A stretch of 64,000 nucleotides of DNA from Agrobacterium vitis (GTDB taxonomy: Bacteria; Pseudomonadota; Alphaproteobacteria; Rhizobiales; Rhizobiaceae). This document shows, piece after piece, positions 55,329 through 63,352 of this stretch. Below the pieces are notes generated by a model. The model made no database searches. It saw nothing but the letters and a program-made list of their open reading frames with translations, and was not told where the DNA came from. Both the position numbers and the translations under genes were made by a program. The stretch lies in contig NZ_CP118259.1 in assembly GCF_013337045.2 (NCBI RefSeq), forward strand, positions 2,294,001-2,358,000. Reading direction: 5' to 3'. The first letter of the stretch is position 1. Each line of letters begins with the position of its first letter.

Positions 55329-56635
55329 TGACAAAGACCCTGATCCGTGGACGCCTGCTCTCCTTCCGCAGCCAGCCCCGCGACATCACCGATACCGACA
55401 GCTATCTTTTTGAAAGCGATGGCGCCGTTCTGGTGGAAAACGGCCTGATCCTCGCCTCCGGCGCCTATGACAGTGTCAAGGCAGAGGCCGACGCCCAGAC
55501 CGTGGAAATTGACCACCGCCCCCATCTGATTCTGCCCGGTTTTATCGACTGCCATGTGCATTTTCCGCAGATGCAGGTGATCGGCTCCTACGCCGCCAAC
55601 CTGCTGGAATGGCTGAACACCTATACCTTCCCAGAGGAATGCCGCTTCGTTGAAACTGCGCATGCAGCGCGGATCGCCACGCATTTCTTCGACGAGTTCC
55701 TGCGCCAAGGCACGACGACGGCGGTTGCCTATTGCTCGGTGCATAAAACCTCGGCGGATGCCTTCTTTGCCGAAAGCGCCCGTCGCGGCACACGGATGAT
55801 CGCCGGCAAGGTGATGATGGACCGCAATGCGCCGCAGGGCCTGCTGGACACGCCACAGAGCGGCTATGACGAGACCAAGGAATTGATTGAAAGCTGGCAC
55901 GGTCGCGGGCGCAACCTCGTCGCCATCACCCCGCGCTTTGCCATCACCTCGACACCGCAGCAGATGGAGCGCACTCAGGCGCTGGCCCATGAATTCCCGG
56001 ATCTGCATATCCAAACGCATCTCTCTGAGAACCGCGAGGAAATCGAGTTCACCGCCAGCCTTTACCCTGAGTCAACTGACTATACGGATATCTATGCCCG
56101 CTACGGCCTGCTCGGGCGTAAAACCCTGTTCGGTCACGCCATCCATCTCTCGGACCGTGAGGCGGACGCTCTCGCAGAGTCAGGCTCGGTCGCTGTGCAT
56201 TGCCCAACGTCAAACCTCTTCCTCGGCTCCGGCCTCTTCCCGCTGAAAGCCATCCAGCGGCGGAACAAGCCGGTGCGCGTTGCCCTTGCCACCGACATCG
56301 GCGGCGGCACCAGCTATTCCATGCTGCGCACTCTGGACGAGGCCTACAAGATCCAGCAATTGCTGGGCGAACGGCTGAACCCGCTCGACAGTTTCTACCA
56401 TATGACGCTGGGTAATGCTGAGGCCCTGTCACTCTCCGACAAGATCGGCACGCTCGCGTCAGGCACCGAGGCCGATCTGGTGGTGCTCAACGCCCATGCC
56501 ACCCCGGCCATGGCGCTGAAAATGGAAGCTGTGACCTCGCTGACCGAAGAACTGTTCCTGATGCAGACGCTGGGCGACGACCGGGTGGTGATGGAAACCT
56601 ATGTGGCGGGCGTGGCGTCGAAACCGCGGATTTAA
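55328..56635 (+). CDS. guaD: Guanine deaminase
   Basis: A 435-residue Zn amidohydrolase converting guanine to xanthine. LPGFIDCHVHFPQMQVIGSY holds the first metal-binding HxH. QTHLSENREEIEF gives the second His. GHAIHLSDREADALAESG gives the third. ALATDIGGGTSYSMLRTLDE supplies the catalytic Asp. AVHCPTSNLFLGSGLFPL is family-specific. It is coupled to puuD, so guanine passes to xanthine (XdhAB) and then urate (PuuD). The ABC importer genes follow after about 130 bases. Confidence 0.95.
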   Translation: MTKTLIRGRLLSFRSQPRDITDTDSYLFESDGAVLVENGLILASGAYDSVKAEADAQTVEIDHRPHLILPGFIDCHVHFPQMQVIGSYAANLLEWLNTYTFPEECRFVETAHAARIATHFFDEFLRQGTTTAVAYCSVHKTSADAFFAESARRGTRMIAGKVMMDRNAPQGLLDTPQSGYDETKELIESWHGRGRNLVAITPRFAITSTPQQMERTQALAHEFPDLHIQTHLSENREEIEFTASLYPESTDYTDIYARYGLLGRKTLFGHAIHLSDREADALAESGSVAVHCPTSNLFLGSGLFPLKAIQRRNKPVRVALATDIGGGTSYSMLRTLDEAYKIQQLLGERLNPLDSFYHMTLGNAEALSLSDKIGTLASGTEADLVVLNAHATPAMALKMEAVTSLTEELFLMQTLGDDRVVMETYVAGVASKPRI

Positions 56636-56763
56636 CAATCCGTTGATTTTTTCGCCTCTGAAAGCTGACTGAAAGCTAGCGCTGCTACAAACGCTCCACC
56701 ATCCCGTGGAGGAGACGCGCCGGGGAGCGCGCCACGGGACTGACCCAGAGGAGGATAATATCC

Positions 56764-57783
56764 ATGCGTTCCACACGCCAATTTTTCCGCGCCCTTTCGC
56801 TGTGTGCTGTTGCTGCCGCCAGCCTGACGGCCAGCACCGCGCTGTCGCAAGCCGCCGAAAAGATCACCATCATGGTCGGTGGTTTTGAAAAGCAGATCTA
56901 TCTGCCCGCCAAGCTGACCGAGAGCCTCGGCTATTTCAAGGAAGAAGGTCTTGATGTCGAGCTGCTGAACGAAGCGGCTGGCGTCGATGCGGAAAACCAG
57001 CTTCTGGCCGGCGCTGTGCACGGCGTGGTCGGTTTCTACGACCATTGCGTCGATCTGCAAGCCAAGGGCAAATTCGTCGAATCCGTCGTACAATTCAGCC
57101 AGGCACCAGGCGAAGTCCAGCTGGTTTCGACCAAGAACCCCGAAATCAAGAGCTTTGCCGATTTCAAAGGCAAGACGCTGGGTGTGACCGGGCTTGGCTC
57201 TTCCACCAATTTCCTCACCCTCTACATGGCCTCCAAGGCAGGCTTGAAGCCGGGCGAGATCGTTACCATTCCGGTCGGCGCGGGCGGCACGTTCATTGCC
57301 GCCATGCAGCAGGCCAGCATCCAGGGCGGCATGACAACGGAGCCGACGATTTCGCGCATGGTCAAGACCGGCGAAGCCTCGATTCTCGTGGATCTGCGCA
57401 CCGTGGACAAGACCCGCGAAGCGCTGGGTGGCACCTATCCGGCCGCCTCGCTCTACATGGAAACCGCCTGGGTCAAGGAACATAAGGAAGACGTGCAGAA
57501 GCTTGCCAACGCCTTCGTCAAGACGCTGAAATTCATCAACACCCATTCGGCTGCCGAAATTGCCGATAAGATGCCGAAGGATTTCTACGTTGGCGACAAG
57601 GAGGGCTATATCAAGGCTCTCGACGCTGGCAAAGGCATGTTCACCCCCGATGGCGTGATGCCGGAAGATGGCCCGCCGACGGTTCTGGCCGTGCTCTCTG
57701 AATTTTCCAAGAACGTCAAGGGCAAGAAGATCGACCTGTCCAAGACCTATACGACCGAATTCGTCAAGAACGCCAAGTTCTGA
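56764..57783 (+). CDS. ABC transporter substrate-binding protein, SsuA/TauA (NMT1) type
   Basis: A 339-residue periplasmic protein. The signal peptide runs to about ALSQAAE. The mature part begins KITIMVGGFEKQIYLPAKLT, then LGYFKEEGLDVELLNEAAGV, the usual NMT1/SsuA opening. GVTGLGSSTNFLTLYMASKA and GGTFIAAMQQASIQGGMTTE follow. AGAGGAGGATAA precedes the ATG. With the ATPase and permease it makes a complete nitrate/sulfonate/taurine-class importer. Position after guaD suggests a purine-derived or related heterocyclic ligand, but this is context only. Confidence 0.92.
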   Translation: MRSTRQFFRALSLCAVAAASLTASTALSQAAEKITIMVGGFEKQIYLPAKLTESLGYFKEEGLDVELLNEAAGVDAENQLLAGAVHGVVGFYDHCVDLQAKGKFVESVVQFSQAPGEVQLVSTKNPEIKSFADFKGKTLGVTGLGSSTNFLTLYMASKAGLKPGEIVTIPVGAGGTFIAAMQQASIQGGMTTEPTISRMVKTGEASILVDLRTVDKTREALGGTYPAASLYMETAWVKEHKEDVQKLANAFVKTLKFINTHSAAEIADKMPKDFYVGDKEGYIKALDAGKGMFTPDGVMPEDGPPTVLAVLSEFSKNVKGKKIDLSKTYTTEFVKNAKF

Positions 57784-57875
57784 TTTTCAGGGCCGCCAGT
57801 CACTTGGCCGGGCGGCCCTCCCCCTCCTTTAACGACCACACTCTGCGGGCCTGACGCTCGCCGGAAGGATGTCCC

Positions 57876-58694
57876 ATGGCCAAAGATCAGAGCCGGACCC
57901 CGGCTATCGAACTCATTAATGTGACGCGCCGTTTCGTCTCCCCCACCGGCAAGACGCTGACCGCGCTGAAAGATTTCAACATGGCGGTGGAGCGCGGCGA
58001 ATTCGTTGCCGTCGTCGGCCCGACCGGCTGCGGCAAATCCACCACGCTCAACCTTGTCACCGGCCTTGCCAAGCCCAGCGCTGGCGAAGTGCGGCTGATG
58101 GGCGGCCCGGTCAACGGTATCGACCCGCGCGTCGGCTTCGCCTTCCAGAAGGATGCGCTGTTTCCCTGGAAGAATGTCATCGACAATGTCATGGCTGGCC
58201 CGCTGTTTCGTGGCAAATCCAAAACCGAAGCAGAAAAGCTGGCGAAAGACTGGCTGGCCCGCGTCGGCCTTGGCAAGTTCCTGCATCACTATCCCCACCA
58301 GCTTTCGGGCGGCATGAGGAAGCGCGTGGCCTTGGCCCAGACCTTCATCAACGAGCCGGAAATCCTGCTGATGGACGAGCCGTTCTCGGCGCTGGACGTC
58401 CAGACCCGCACCGTGATGCATGAGGAATTGCTGAAGCTGTGGGCCGAGCGCAAGGCCTCGGTGATTTTCGTCACCCACGATCTGGAAGAAGCCGTGGCGC
58501 TGGCTGACAAGGTCTATGTGCTGACCGCCGGTCCGGCCACGGTCAAATCCGTCTACCCCATCGCGCTGCCGCGCCCGCGCGTTGTCTCCGAGATCCGTTA
58601 CGAGCCGGAATTCGTCGAATATTGCAAGACGATCTGGGAAGACATGCGCCAGGAAGTGGAAACCAGCTACCGCCGCGCCAGCGAAGCCGCCTGA
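57876..58694 (+). CDS. ABC transporter ATP-binding protein (SsuB/TauB type)
   Basis: A 272-residue ATPase. Walker A is GPTGCGKSTTLN, Q-loop FAFQKDALFPWKNV, signature LSGGMRKRVALAQ, Walker B ILLMDEPFSALD, and switch VIFVTHDLEEAV. The C-terminal FVEYCKTIWEDMRQEVET is typical of the SsuB/TauB group. AAGGA precedes ATG 57876. It lies between the binding-protein and permease genes, 13 bases before the latter. Confidence 0.95.
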   Translation: MAKDQSRTPAIELINVTRRFVSPTGKTLTALKDFNMAVERGEFVAVVGPTGCGKSTTLNLVTGLAKPSAGEVRLMGGPVNGIDPRVGFAFQKDALFPWKNVIDNVMAGPLFRGKSKTEAEKLAKDWLARVGLGKFLHHYPHQLSGGMRKRVALAQTFINEPEILLMDEPFSALDVQTRTVMHEELLKLWAERKASVIFVTHDLEEAVALADKVYVLTAGPATVKSVYPIALPRPRVVSEIRYEPEFVEYCKTIWEDMRQEVETSYRRASEAA

Positions 58695-58707
58695 GGAGGA
58701 TAGAATT

Positions 58708-59586
58708 ATGGCAGACATTAGTATGCAAAGCCCGGCAACTACCTTTCGCGTTGGCACGTCCGACAAGGAAATCGAGGCAGCCGCACTGAAATCCGTCAAA
58801 CGCCGCAAGCAGATCGTGCTGTTCTGGCAGCTCGCCATTCTGGTTGGCGTGCTGACGCTGTGGCAGGTGGCTTCCGATCAGACCTGGATTGACCCGTTCT
58901 TCTATGCCAGCCCCTATGCGGTGGTGGAGCGGATCTATGACTGGGCCGTCAATGGCACCACGGAAGGGTCGCTCTGGTACAATCTCGGTATCACCATGGA
59001 AGAGGCGCTGATCGGCTTCTTCTCCGGCTCGATTGCCGGTGTGGTGGTCGGCATCGGCCTTGGCCGTAACAAGCTGCTGTCCGATATTTTCTCCGTCTAT
59101 ATCAAGGCGATCAACTCCATTCCCCGCGTGGTTCTGGCGCCAATCTTCATCATGATCATGGGCCTCGGCCTTGCCTCCAAGGTAGCGCTGGCCTTTATCA
59201 TGGTGTTCTTCGTGGTGTTCGCCAACGCCTTCCAGGGCGTGCGCGAAGCCGACCAGGACATGATCGCCAATGCCCGCATTCTCGGTGCCAATGACTGGCA
59301 GGTGACAAAAGCGGTAATTGTACCCTCGGCGATGAGCTGGATCTTCGCCAGCCTGCACGTCTCCTTCGGCTTTGCGATCATCGGCGCCATCGTCGGCGAA
59401 TTCGTCGGTGCCCGCTACGGCATCGGCCAGCTGATCTCGATTGCCAAAGGCACCTTCGACGCCGCCGGCATGTTCGCCGCCATCGTCCTCGTCATGATCA
59501 TCACACTCGCCGCCGAATATGTGATGACCCTGATCGAAAACCGCCTCGCCAAATGGCGCCCACAGCAGAGCCTCGACACGCATTGA
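58708..59586 (+). CDS. ABC transporter permease (SsuC/TauC type)
   Basis: A 292-residue inner-membrane permease with six helices (IVLFWQLAILVGVLTLWQVA at the N-terminus). The coupling-loop EAA-like motif is EADQDMIANARILGANDWQV. FGFAIIGAIVGEFVGARYGI is the conserved fifth-helix segment of the SsuC group. GAGGAGG precedes ATG 58708; the frame upstream overlaps the ATPase gene and is not family sequence. It completes the importer operon. Confidence 0.94.
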   Translation: MADISMQSPATTFRVGTSDKEIEAAALKSVKRRKQIVLFWQLAILVGVLTLWQVASDQTWIDPFFYASPYAVVERIYDWAVNGTTEGSLWYNLGITMEEALIGFFSGSIAGVVVGIGLGRNKLLSDIFSVYIKAINSIPRVVLAPIFIMIMGLGLASKVALAFIMVFFVVFANAFQGVREADQDMIANARILGANDWQVTKAVIVPSAMSWIFASLHVSFGFAIIGAIVGEFVGARYGIGQLISIAKGTFDAAGMFAAIVLVMIITLAAEYVMTLIENRLAKWRPQQSLDTH

Positions 59587-59766
59587 GGTGCGCTGACGGA
59601 AGCAAATGCTCCTCCCGGCAAGCCGCTCGCAACTGATGTTGCGGGCGGGTTTTGGTCATGTGACTGCGAAACGAGTTGCGCGTTCTGTCTCAATTTTTCG
59701 ATTTCAAAAATGCAGAAGAGCTTCCTACAAACCGAATATGACATGGTTTGAAACAGCCTACACAGT

Positions 59767-60234
59767 TCAATCGTACAAATAACGGTGAAGTTTACCGATA
59801 TGTTTGAAGACGTCGTCGATCAAAGCTTCCGCTTTTTGCGGAATCTCGGACGGCTCGATATGAGAGCGCAACGAAAACGTGACATCGAGCGGCCGCCAGA
59901 TCGCCCAGTTTCGCCTCAAAACAAAAGTCCCTTTAATATTGCCGAACAATATTGGCAGATCTTCTATATCTTTATCAAATGGGCCAAGCCGGTAGCCTCT
60001 TATCGAAAGCGAAGCGTCGGGCTGATAAATGCTAAAGGCTGCTAATTTCACATCAGACAAATCGCGGACATCTGCTAAATCGTAACGGTAACCATGGTCT
60101 GATGCCCCGAAATACGAACGTTTATTTGGATGCTGTGACAATCCCCAGCTCATAAAAAGCGGCTCGATCCGATCATAAAATTGCTGATCGACCGCCTTCA
60201 TCTTACTGAGTTTCTTGACGCTTCGCTGCTTCAT
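59767..60234 (-). CDS. Immunity-like paralog 5 (distal copy of the tandem array)
   Basis: A 155-residue soluble protein, the last of five head-to-tail paralogs. It starts MKQRSVKKLSKMKAVDQQFY and ends KHIGKLHRYLYD. I recognise no named family. Its central part (NKRSYFGASDHGYRYDLADV, RGYRLGPFDKDIEDLPILFG) is closest to copy 4, while its later part (PLDVTFSLRSHIEPSEIPQK) matches copies 2 and 3, a mosaic. A 6-base spacer CCCCGC separates its ATG from the stop of copy 4's neighbour upstream, with no ribosome-binding site, so it depends on coupled translation. The immunity role is inferred from its position downstream of an RHS toxin end. Confidence 0.85.
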   Translation of the reverse strand: MKQRSVKKLSKMKAVDQQFYDRIEPLFMSWGLSQHPNKRSYFGASDHGYRYDLADVRDLSDVKLAAFSIYQPDASLSIRGYRLGPFDKDIEDLPILFGNIKGTFVLRRNWAIWRPLDVTFSLRSHIEPSEIPQKAEALIDDVFKHIGKLHRYLYD

Positions 60235-60240
60235 GCGGGG

Positions 60241-60708
60241 TCAGCCATACAGGTAGCGATGAAGTTTGCCGATATGTTTGAAGACATCATCAATCAAGGC
60301 CTCCGCTTTTTGCGGAATATCGGACGGCTCGATATGAGAGCGCAACGAAAACGTAACATCGAGCGGCCGCAAAATCGACCAATTCCTTCTTAAAGCAAAC
60401 AAACCTTTGATATTACCGTGCAAAATAGGCAATTCATCAATATTTTCCTCAAATTCTCCAAGCCGGAAACCCCGGATCCACAGAGAAGCGTTCGGCTGTA
60501 TAATACCGAAACCTGCGAGTTTGACATCAGAAAGATCTCGCAGATCTGCAAAATCATAGAAAAAACCATGATCGCTCGGCCCGAAACAGGCGCCGGGATT
60601 TGGATGTCGCGACAATCCCCAGCTCATAAAAAGCGGCTCGATGCGATCATGAAATTGCTGCTTGACCGCTTTCATCTTGCTTATTTTTTTGACATTCCGC
60701 TGCTTCAT
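60241..60708 (-). CDS. Immunity-like paralog 4th in transcription order (copy 60241)
   Basis: A 155-residue intact member of the array, one 474-bp period from its neighbours. It starts MKQRNVKKISKMKAVKQQFH, with variable segment NPGACFGPSDHGFFYDFADL and C-terminus KHIGKLHRYLYG. It is most similar to the copy at 60715 across most of its length, but KHIGKL and the adjacent codons match the distal copy. The 6-base spacer before its ATG (minus strand CCCAGT) differs from the CCCCGC of the other junctions. Function as an immunity protein is inferred from context. Confidence 0.85.
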   Translation of the reverse strand: MKQRNVKKISKMKAVKQQFHDRIEPLFMSWGLSRHPNPGACFGPSDHGFFYDFADLRDLSDVKLAGFGIIQPNASLWIRGFRLGEFEENIDELPILHGNIKGLFALRRNWSILRPLDVTFSLRSHIEPSDIPQKAEALIDDVFKHIGKLHRYLYG

Positions 60709-60714
60709 ACTGGG

Positions 60715-61182
60715 TCAGCCATAAAGGTAGCGATGAAGTTTGCCGACGTTTTTCAGGACGTCGTCGATCAAGGCTTCCGCCCTCTGCGGAATATCGGATG
60801 GCTCGATATGAGAGCGCAAGGAAAACGTGACATCGAGCGGTCGCAAAATCGACCAACGTCTTGTTAAAGTAAAAATGCCTTCAATGGTATCATATAAAAC
60901 AGGAACCTCATCAATACTCGCCTTAAATTCGCCAAGCCAGAAACCCCGGATCCACAGAGAAGCGTCAGGTTGTATGATACCGAAACCTGCGAGTTTGACA
61001 TCGGAAAGATCCCGCAAATCCGCGAAATCGTAGAAAAATCCATGATCGGTCGGTCCGAAACGAGCGTCAGAATTTGGATGTCGCGACAATCCCCAGCTTG
61101 TAAAAAGCGGCTCGATCCGAGCGTGAAATTGCTGATCGACCGCTTTCATCTTACTGATTTTTTTGACATTCCGCTGCTTCAT
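60715..61182 (-). CDS. Immunity-like paralog, third in transcription order
   Basis: A 155-residue intact member. It starts MKQRNVKKISKMKAVDQQFH and contains NSDARFGPTDHGFFYDFADL, a divergent central stretch EFKASIDEVPVLYDTIEGIF and the conserved PLDVTFSLRSHIEPSDIPQR. The central part differs most from the copy at 60241, while both ends are nearly the same. That is the pattern expected when ends are homogenised by recombination and the middle is selected to vary. Confidence 0.85.
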   Translation of the reverse strand: MKQRNVKKISKMKAVDQQFHARIEPLFTSWGLSRHPNSDARFGPTDHGFFYDFADLRDLSDVKLAGFGIIQPDASLWIRGFWLGEFKASIDEVPVLYDTIEGIFTLTRRWSILRPLDVTFSLRSHIEPSDIPQRAEALIDDVLKNVGKLHRYLYG

Positions 61183-61188
61183 GCGGGG

Positions 61189-61656
61189 TCAGCCATATAA
61201 GTAACGATGAAGTTTGTCGATATTTTTACAAACGTCATCGATCAACGCCTCCGCCTTGCGCGGGATATCCTCTTGCTTGATGTTAAAACCCAATTCAAAC
61301 TTGATATTCCATGGTCGCCAAATCGACCAGTCTCTCGTCAAAATAAAAATTCCTTTAATGTTGTCGAACAGTATTGGTAGTTCTTCTATATTTTCGTTGA
61401 ATCGACCAAGTCGGTACCCCCTGATCCACAAGGAACCGTAGGGATGATGGATAGCAAAGCTTGCTAATTTCACATCAGACAAATCGCGAACATCCGCGAA
61501 ATCGTAACGGTAACCAAAATCTTCTTTGCCGAAATATGAACGTTTATTTGGATGTCGCGACAATCCTCAGTTCATAAAAAGCGGCTCGATTTGCGCGTGA
61601 AATTGCTGATCGACCGCCTTCATCTTACTGAGTTTCTTGACGCTTCGCTGCTTCAT
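61189..61656 (-). pseudogene. Immunity-like paralog, second in order, interrupted by TGA at codon 30
   Basis: Same length and phase as the other copies, starting MKQRSVKKLSKMKAVDQQFH at 61656. Codon 30 (61567-61569) is TGA where the other four copies have the Trp of PLFMxWGLS. No other defect is present; 125 further codons are open and conserved (DVRDLSDVKLASFAIHHPYG, WRPWNIKFELGFNIKQEDI). A TTG two codons after the stop could in principle restart translation. Simple recent inactivation by one base change (TGG to TGA) is most likely; readthrough is possible. Confidence 0.85.
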
Positions 61657-61662
61657 GCGGGG

Positions 61663-62130
61663 TCAGCCATACAGGTAGCGATGAAGTTTGCCGATGTTTT
61701 TCAGGACGTCGTCGATCAAGGCCTCCGCTTTTTGCGGAATATCCTCTTGCTTTATGTTGGAGCCTAACTCAAATTTGACATAACATGGGCGCCAAATGGA
61801 CCAATTTCTCGTTAATCTGTAAACATCCTTGGTATAACCATATATGGTGGGTAACTCCCTTAAATTTTTCTCGAAGACACCAAGTCGTAACCCTGGAATC
61901 CACAACGAAGCGTTCGGCTGAATAATGCAGAAGCTCACCAACTTCACATCGGTAAAATCGCGTAGATCTGCAAAATCATAAAAAAATCCCTGATCGGTCG
62001 GCCCAAAAGACGCGCTAGGATTAGGATGCTGCGATAGTCCCCAGTTCATGAAAAGGGGCTCGATGCGATCATGAAATTGCTGCTTGACCGCTTTCATATT
62101 ACTGATCTTTTTCCCGGTCTTTTGCTTCAT
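61663..62130 (-). CDS. Immunity-like paralog, toxin-proximal copy
   Basis: A 155-residue intact member, first after the toxin. It starts MKQKTGKKISNMKAVKQQFH and is the most divergent copy in its middle (GVFEKNLRELPTIYGYTKDV, YRLTRNWSIWRPCYVKFELG). It shares SNIKQEDIP with the interrupted copy. Only two bases separate its ATG from the toxin stop (TAG), the tight spacing typical of toxin-immunity pairs. By position it is the best candidate for the cognate immunity protein of the toxin end at 62133. The family is not recognised. Confidence 0.87.
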   Translation of the reverse strand: MKQKTGKKISNMKAVKQQFHDRIEPLFMNWGLSQHPNPSASFGPTDQGFFYDFADLRDFTDVKLVSFCIIQPNASLWIPGLRLGVFEKNLRELPTIYGYTKDVYRLTRNWSIWRPCYVKFELGSNIKQEDIPQKAEALIDDVLKNIGKLHRYLYG

Positions 62131-62132
62131 GA

Positions 62133-62852
62133 CTAATCTTGATATTTTTGGCTATCATCGACTTGTGAATGTTCGCCGGCAGCAGCGGCCCCCGCCGCAG
62201 TTCCACTTGCAAAACCGGAAACGGAATCCGGCGTCATCCGATTGACCTCAAATTCTGCGCCATTTGCAAGTGCATCTCGCTGATTTTTAGTAAGGCCGGC
62301 GGCTTTACCAAATTTCGACTCCACAAGTCTGCTATTTCCGGTAAATATATTTTGGAATTCGTGATCTATTATCGCCCGTCTGTCGAGGCCTGTCGCTGTT
62401 TTACCGCCAGAAAGGACAGGCCGATTACCGAGATCAACATTCCCCTTAAATAATTCCTTAAATGTTGTCAGCCCCTCTCCAAGTTTACCCTTTTGTGCAG
62501 CCGACAATCCCTGCAAGGAACCACTCACTTTGGAGCCAACGGCTCCTCCAACGACCCCGAATACCGCACCTGACATCGCATCACCAGCGACGCCCGCAAC
62601 GGTAGGGGCCTGTCCGTTGAATGCCTTTTTGGCCACCCCGGCAGCGACATTGCCCGTCACCCCGGACGCTCCGTAGACGCCGGCACCAAGCCCCGATGCC
62701 AGTCCGGCAGTGGCACCAGCAACCGCGCCACCGATTGCGGCTCCTGCATAAACGTTTGCACCACTTATACCAAGTCTCGAAGATGCTGACGCATCCTCGA
62801 CTTGAAGAATTGAAAATATCTCAAATGCGTCAGAGGCTTGAGATATTTTCAA
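62133..62852 (-). pseudogene. C-terminal toxin part of a broken RHS-type polymorphic toxin
   Basis: The first 28 or so codons are repeat DNA and the only start is a TTG inside the repeat. RHS-derived sequence resumes at SGANVYAGAAIGGAVAGATA, a Gly/Ala-rich linker common before polymorphic toxin tips. The tip (about residues 145-239) contains NRPVLSGGKTATGLDRRAI and RLVESKFGKAAGLTKNQRDA. The E-S-K plus LTxxQR pattern is typical of restriction-endonuclease-like (PD-(D/E)xK) toxin domains, so a nuclease is a reasonable guess. The frame differs from that of the RHS-core remnant upstream. Probably not expressed as a full toxin. Confidence 0.75.
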
Positions 62853-62891
62853 ACGGAATACGAAGAGTCATTTTCAATGAATCTTCGTATT
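62765..62891. repeat. Triple-palindrome intergenic repeat, copy 2, inserted in the RHS gene
   Basis: Three hairpins are present: GATGCTGACGCATC, then TGAAAATATCTCAA / TTGAGATATTTTCA, then AATACGAAGA / TCTTCGTATT. The copy at 12403-12531 has the same order and spacing. It lies exactly between the RHS-core remnant and the toxin part and shifts the frame. Confidence 0.8.
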
Positions 62892-63175
62892 GAGCGACCA
62901 TTATAAGTATCCATAGCCGCCTGAACGGCCACTCCGATAGCCGCACCCACCACAGCGCCTGCGACGGCAAAATGACCGTTGGCATCGCTATTGTTGATGG
63001 GCTCGTTCAAAGCATAGGCGTAACGGTTGGTGTTAACACCCGCCAGCGTCGGATCCATGGGGTCAGGCGATATGAACCGCGCATTCGCCCCGGAACTGTA
63101 TGACAAAGTCAGAGATCCGGAAATGAGAAAACTAAATAAAACACGACTATAATTTGCACGCAACGAAAGGGCCAT
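62849..63175 (-). pseudogene. RHS-core remnant of the polymorphic toxin gene
   Basis: A 108-codon frame. Residues about 32-70 are the RHS-repeat-associated core end (ARFISPDPMDPTLAGVNTNR, YAYALNEPINNSDANGHF), followed by GAVVGAAIGVAVQAAMDTYN. The last ten codons come from the inserted repeat. The first 31 residues (MALSLRANYSRVLFSFLISG...) look like a signal peptide but do not belong to an RHS core; the thousands of bases that normally encode the RHS repeats are missing. GGGGGGTGG lies upstream of the ATG. I treat it as a 5'-deleted, repeat-interrupted toxin gene. Confidence 0.75.
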
Positions 63176-63352
63176 AAGCCACCACCCCCCAAATTTTCAA
63201 TTATAAATTGCATCCCCAGACTTAACAATATCTGATCTTTTTGGGATGTCCAAACCGAAGTTGAGATTGTGAACGCTTAAAAAACGACCCGTGGCAAATA
63301 ATTATTAAAAACTATATAGTGCACGCCGTCGTGATGTTGGAAGCAACGTCCT

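Noticed and set aside
61189..61563. A shorter independent gene starting at TTG 61563
   Set aside because: The homologous frame continues upstream to ATG 61656 in phase with the other copies; the shorter frame is only what remains after the TGA.
59767..62130. Tandem periodicity read as CRISPR or satellite DNA
   Set aside because: The 474-bp unit is a full coding gene plus a 6-bp spacer, with amino-acid-level conservation.
62852..62852. TTG start for a free-standing toxin gene
   Set aside because: The start and first codons lie in the inserted repeat; there is no ribosome-binding site and the RHS part upstream is in another frame.
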